From Sulfurimonas sp. (GTDB lineage: Bacteria > Campylobacterota > Campylobacteria > Campylobacterales > Sulfurimonadaceae): DNA of 6,417 nt. The stretch is taken from contig JAGGWE010000071.1 in assembly GCA_021157665.1 (NCBI GenBank), positions 1 to 6,417 on the forward strand, read 5' to 3'. Both the position numbers and the translations under genes were made by a program. Below are positions 6,232 through 6,417 of the stretch, one piece after another. The notes below the pieces were generated by a model. The model searched no databases. It was not told where the DNA came from and was given only the letters and a program-made list of their open reading frames with translations. Within the stretch, counting starts at the first letter, position 1; each line of letters opens with the position of its first letter.

Positions 6232-6417
6232 ATGGATAAAATGTGGTCAGGTCGCTTTTCTGCGAGTGCTTCAAATTTACTAGATCAATTTAATGCTTCA
6301 ATTATGTACGATAGAAAACTTTATCGTGAAGATATAGAGGGTTCACTTGCACATGCCGCAATGCTTACAAAACAAGGTATTTTAAATACAGAGGAACTCT
6401 CTCAAATTACTGATGGA
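6232..6417 (+). CDS. argH: Argininosuccinate lyase, 5' part
   Basis: N-terminal 62 residues of argininosuccinate lyase, the cytoplasmic enzyme that splits argininosuccinate into arginine and fumarate, the last step of arginine synthesis. The recognisable family opening is MWSGRFSASAS (compare the LWGGRF opening of other ArgH proteins), followed by LDQFNASIMYDRKLYREDIEGSLAHAAML, which is the conserved N-terminal helix region (the D-DI-GS-AHA pattern). The catalytic histidine region and the signature loop lie beyond the right edge. The gene is separated from ubiD by 113 nt and has its own ribosome binding site, so it may be a separate transcription unit or be read through from the upstream operon. 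Nothing seen suggests damage. Confidence 0.93.
   Translation, partial: MDKMWSGRFSASASNLLDQFNASIMYDRKLYREDIEGSLAHAAMLTKQGILNTEELSQITDG

Overview
The window is AT-rich, strongly plus-strand coding, and looks like a Campylobacterota chromosome, probably a Sulfurimonas-like lineage. The evidence is the gene order (polyprenyl synthase, hemA, proS, FxsA-like membrane protein, then ubiD), which matches what I recall of the Campylobacter jejuni cluster around hemA, together with the style of the proteins. The genus is an inference. No mobile element, CRISPR array, tRNA or rRNA was seen.

Layout. Positions 2-6118 hold one compact run of six same-strand genes: the 3' end of a polyprenyl diphosphate synthase, hemA (glutamyl-tRNA reductase), proS (prolyl-tRNA synthetase, TTG start), an FxsA-family membrane protein, a secreted DsbC/DsbG-like thiol-disulfide protein with a CPFC site, and a UbiD-family decarboxylase. 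Junctions are a 1-nt overlap, 4 nt, 1 nt, a 47-nt overlap and 4 nt, so the six genes are probably one transcription unit with translational coupling. A 113-nt intergenic region (6119-6231) follows. It is full of inverted repeats. The 5' end of argH (argininosuccinate lyase) then runs off the right edge.

How the genes fit together. The polyprenyl synthase and the UbiD-family protein both serve quinone synthesis: the first makes the isoprenoid tail, the second decarboxylates the prenylated aromatic ring. Campylobacterota make menaquinone by the futalosine route, so the UbiD protein is best read as the MqnL-type enzyme. HemA makes the first committed tetrapyrrole precursor from glutamyl-tRNA. 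Respiratory-chain cofactors are therefore the theme, with a tRNA synthetase and envelope proteins embedded.

Points that stand out. (1) ProS is only 434 residues and lacks the INS editing domain between motifs 2 and 3, while the rest looks like ordinary Campylobacterota ProS; this suggests lineage-specific loss of cis-editing. (2) The ubiD-argH gap can fold into three hairpins. Read on the minus strand, the last one is a GC-rich palindrome followed by seven Ts, the shape of a short terminated RNA. Read on the plus strand, repeated TTCCT/AGGAA elements could compete with the argH ribosome binding site. (3) The thiol-disulfide gene occupies the place where hemC lies in C. jejuni.
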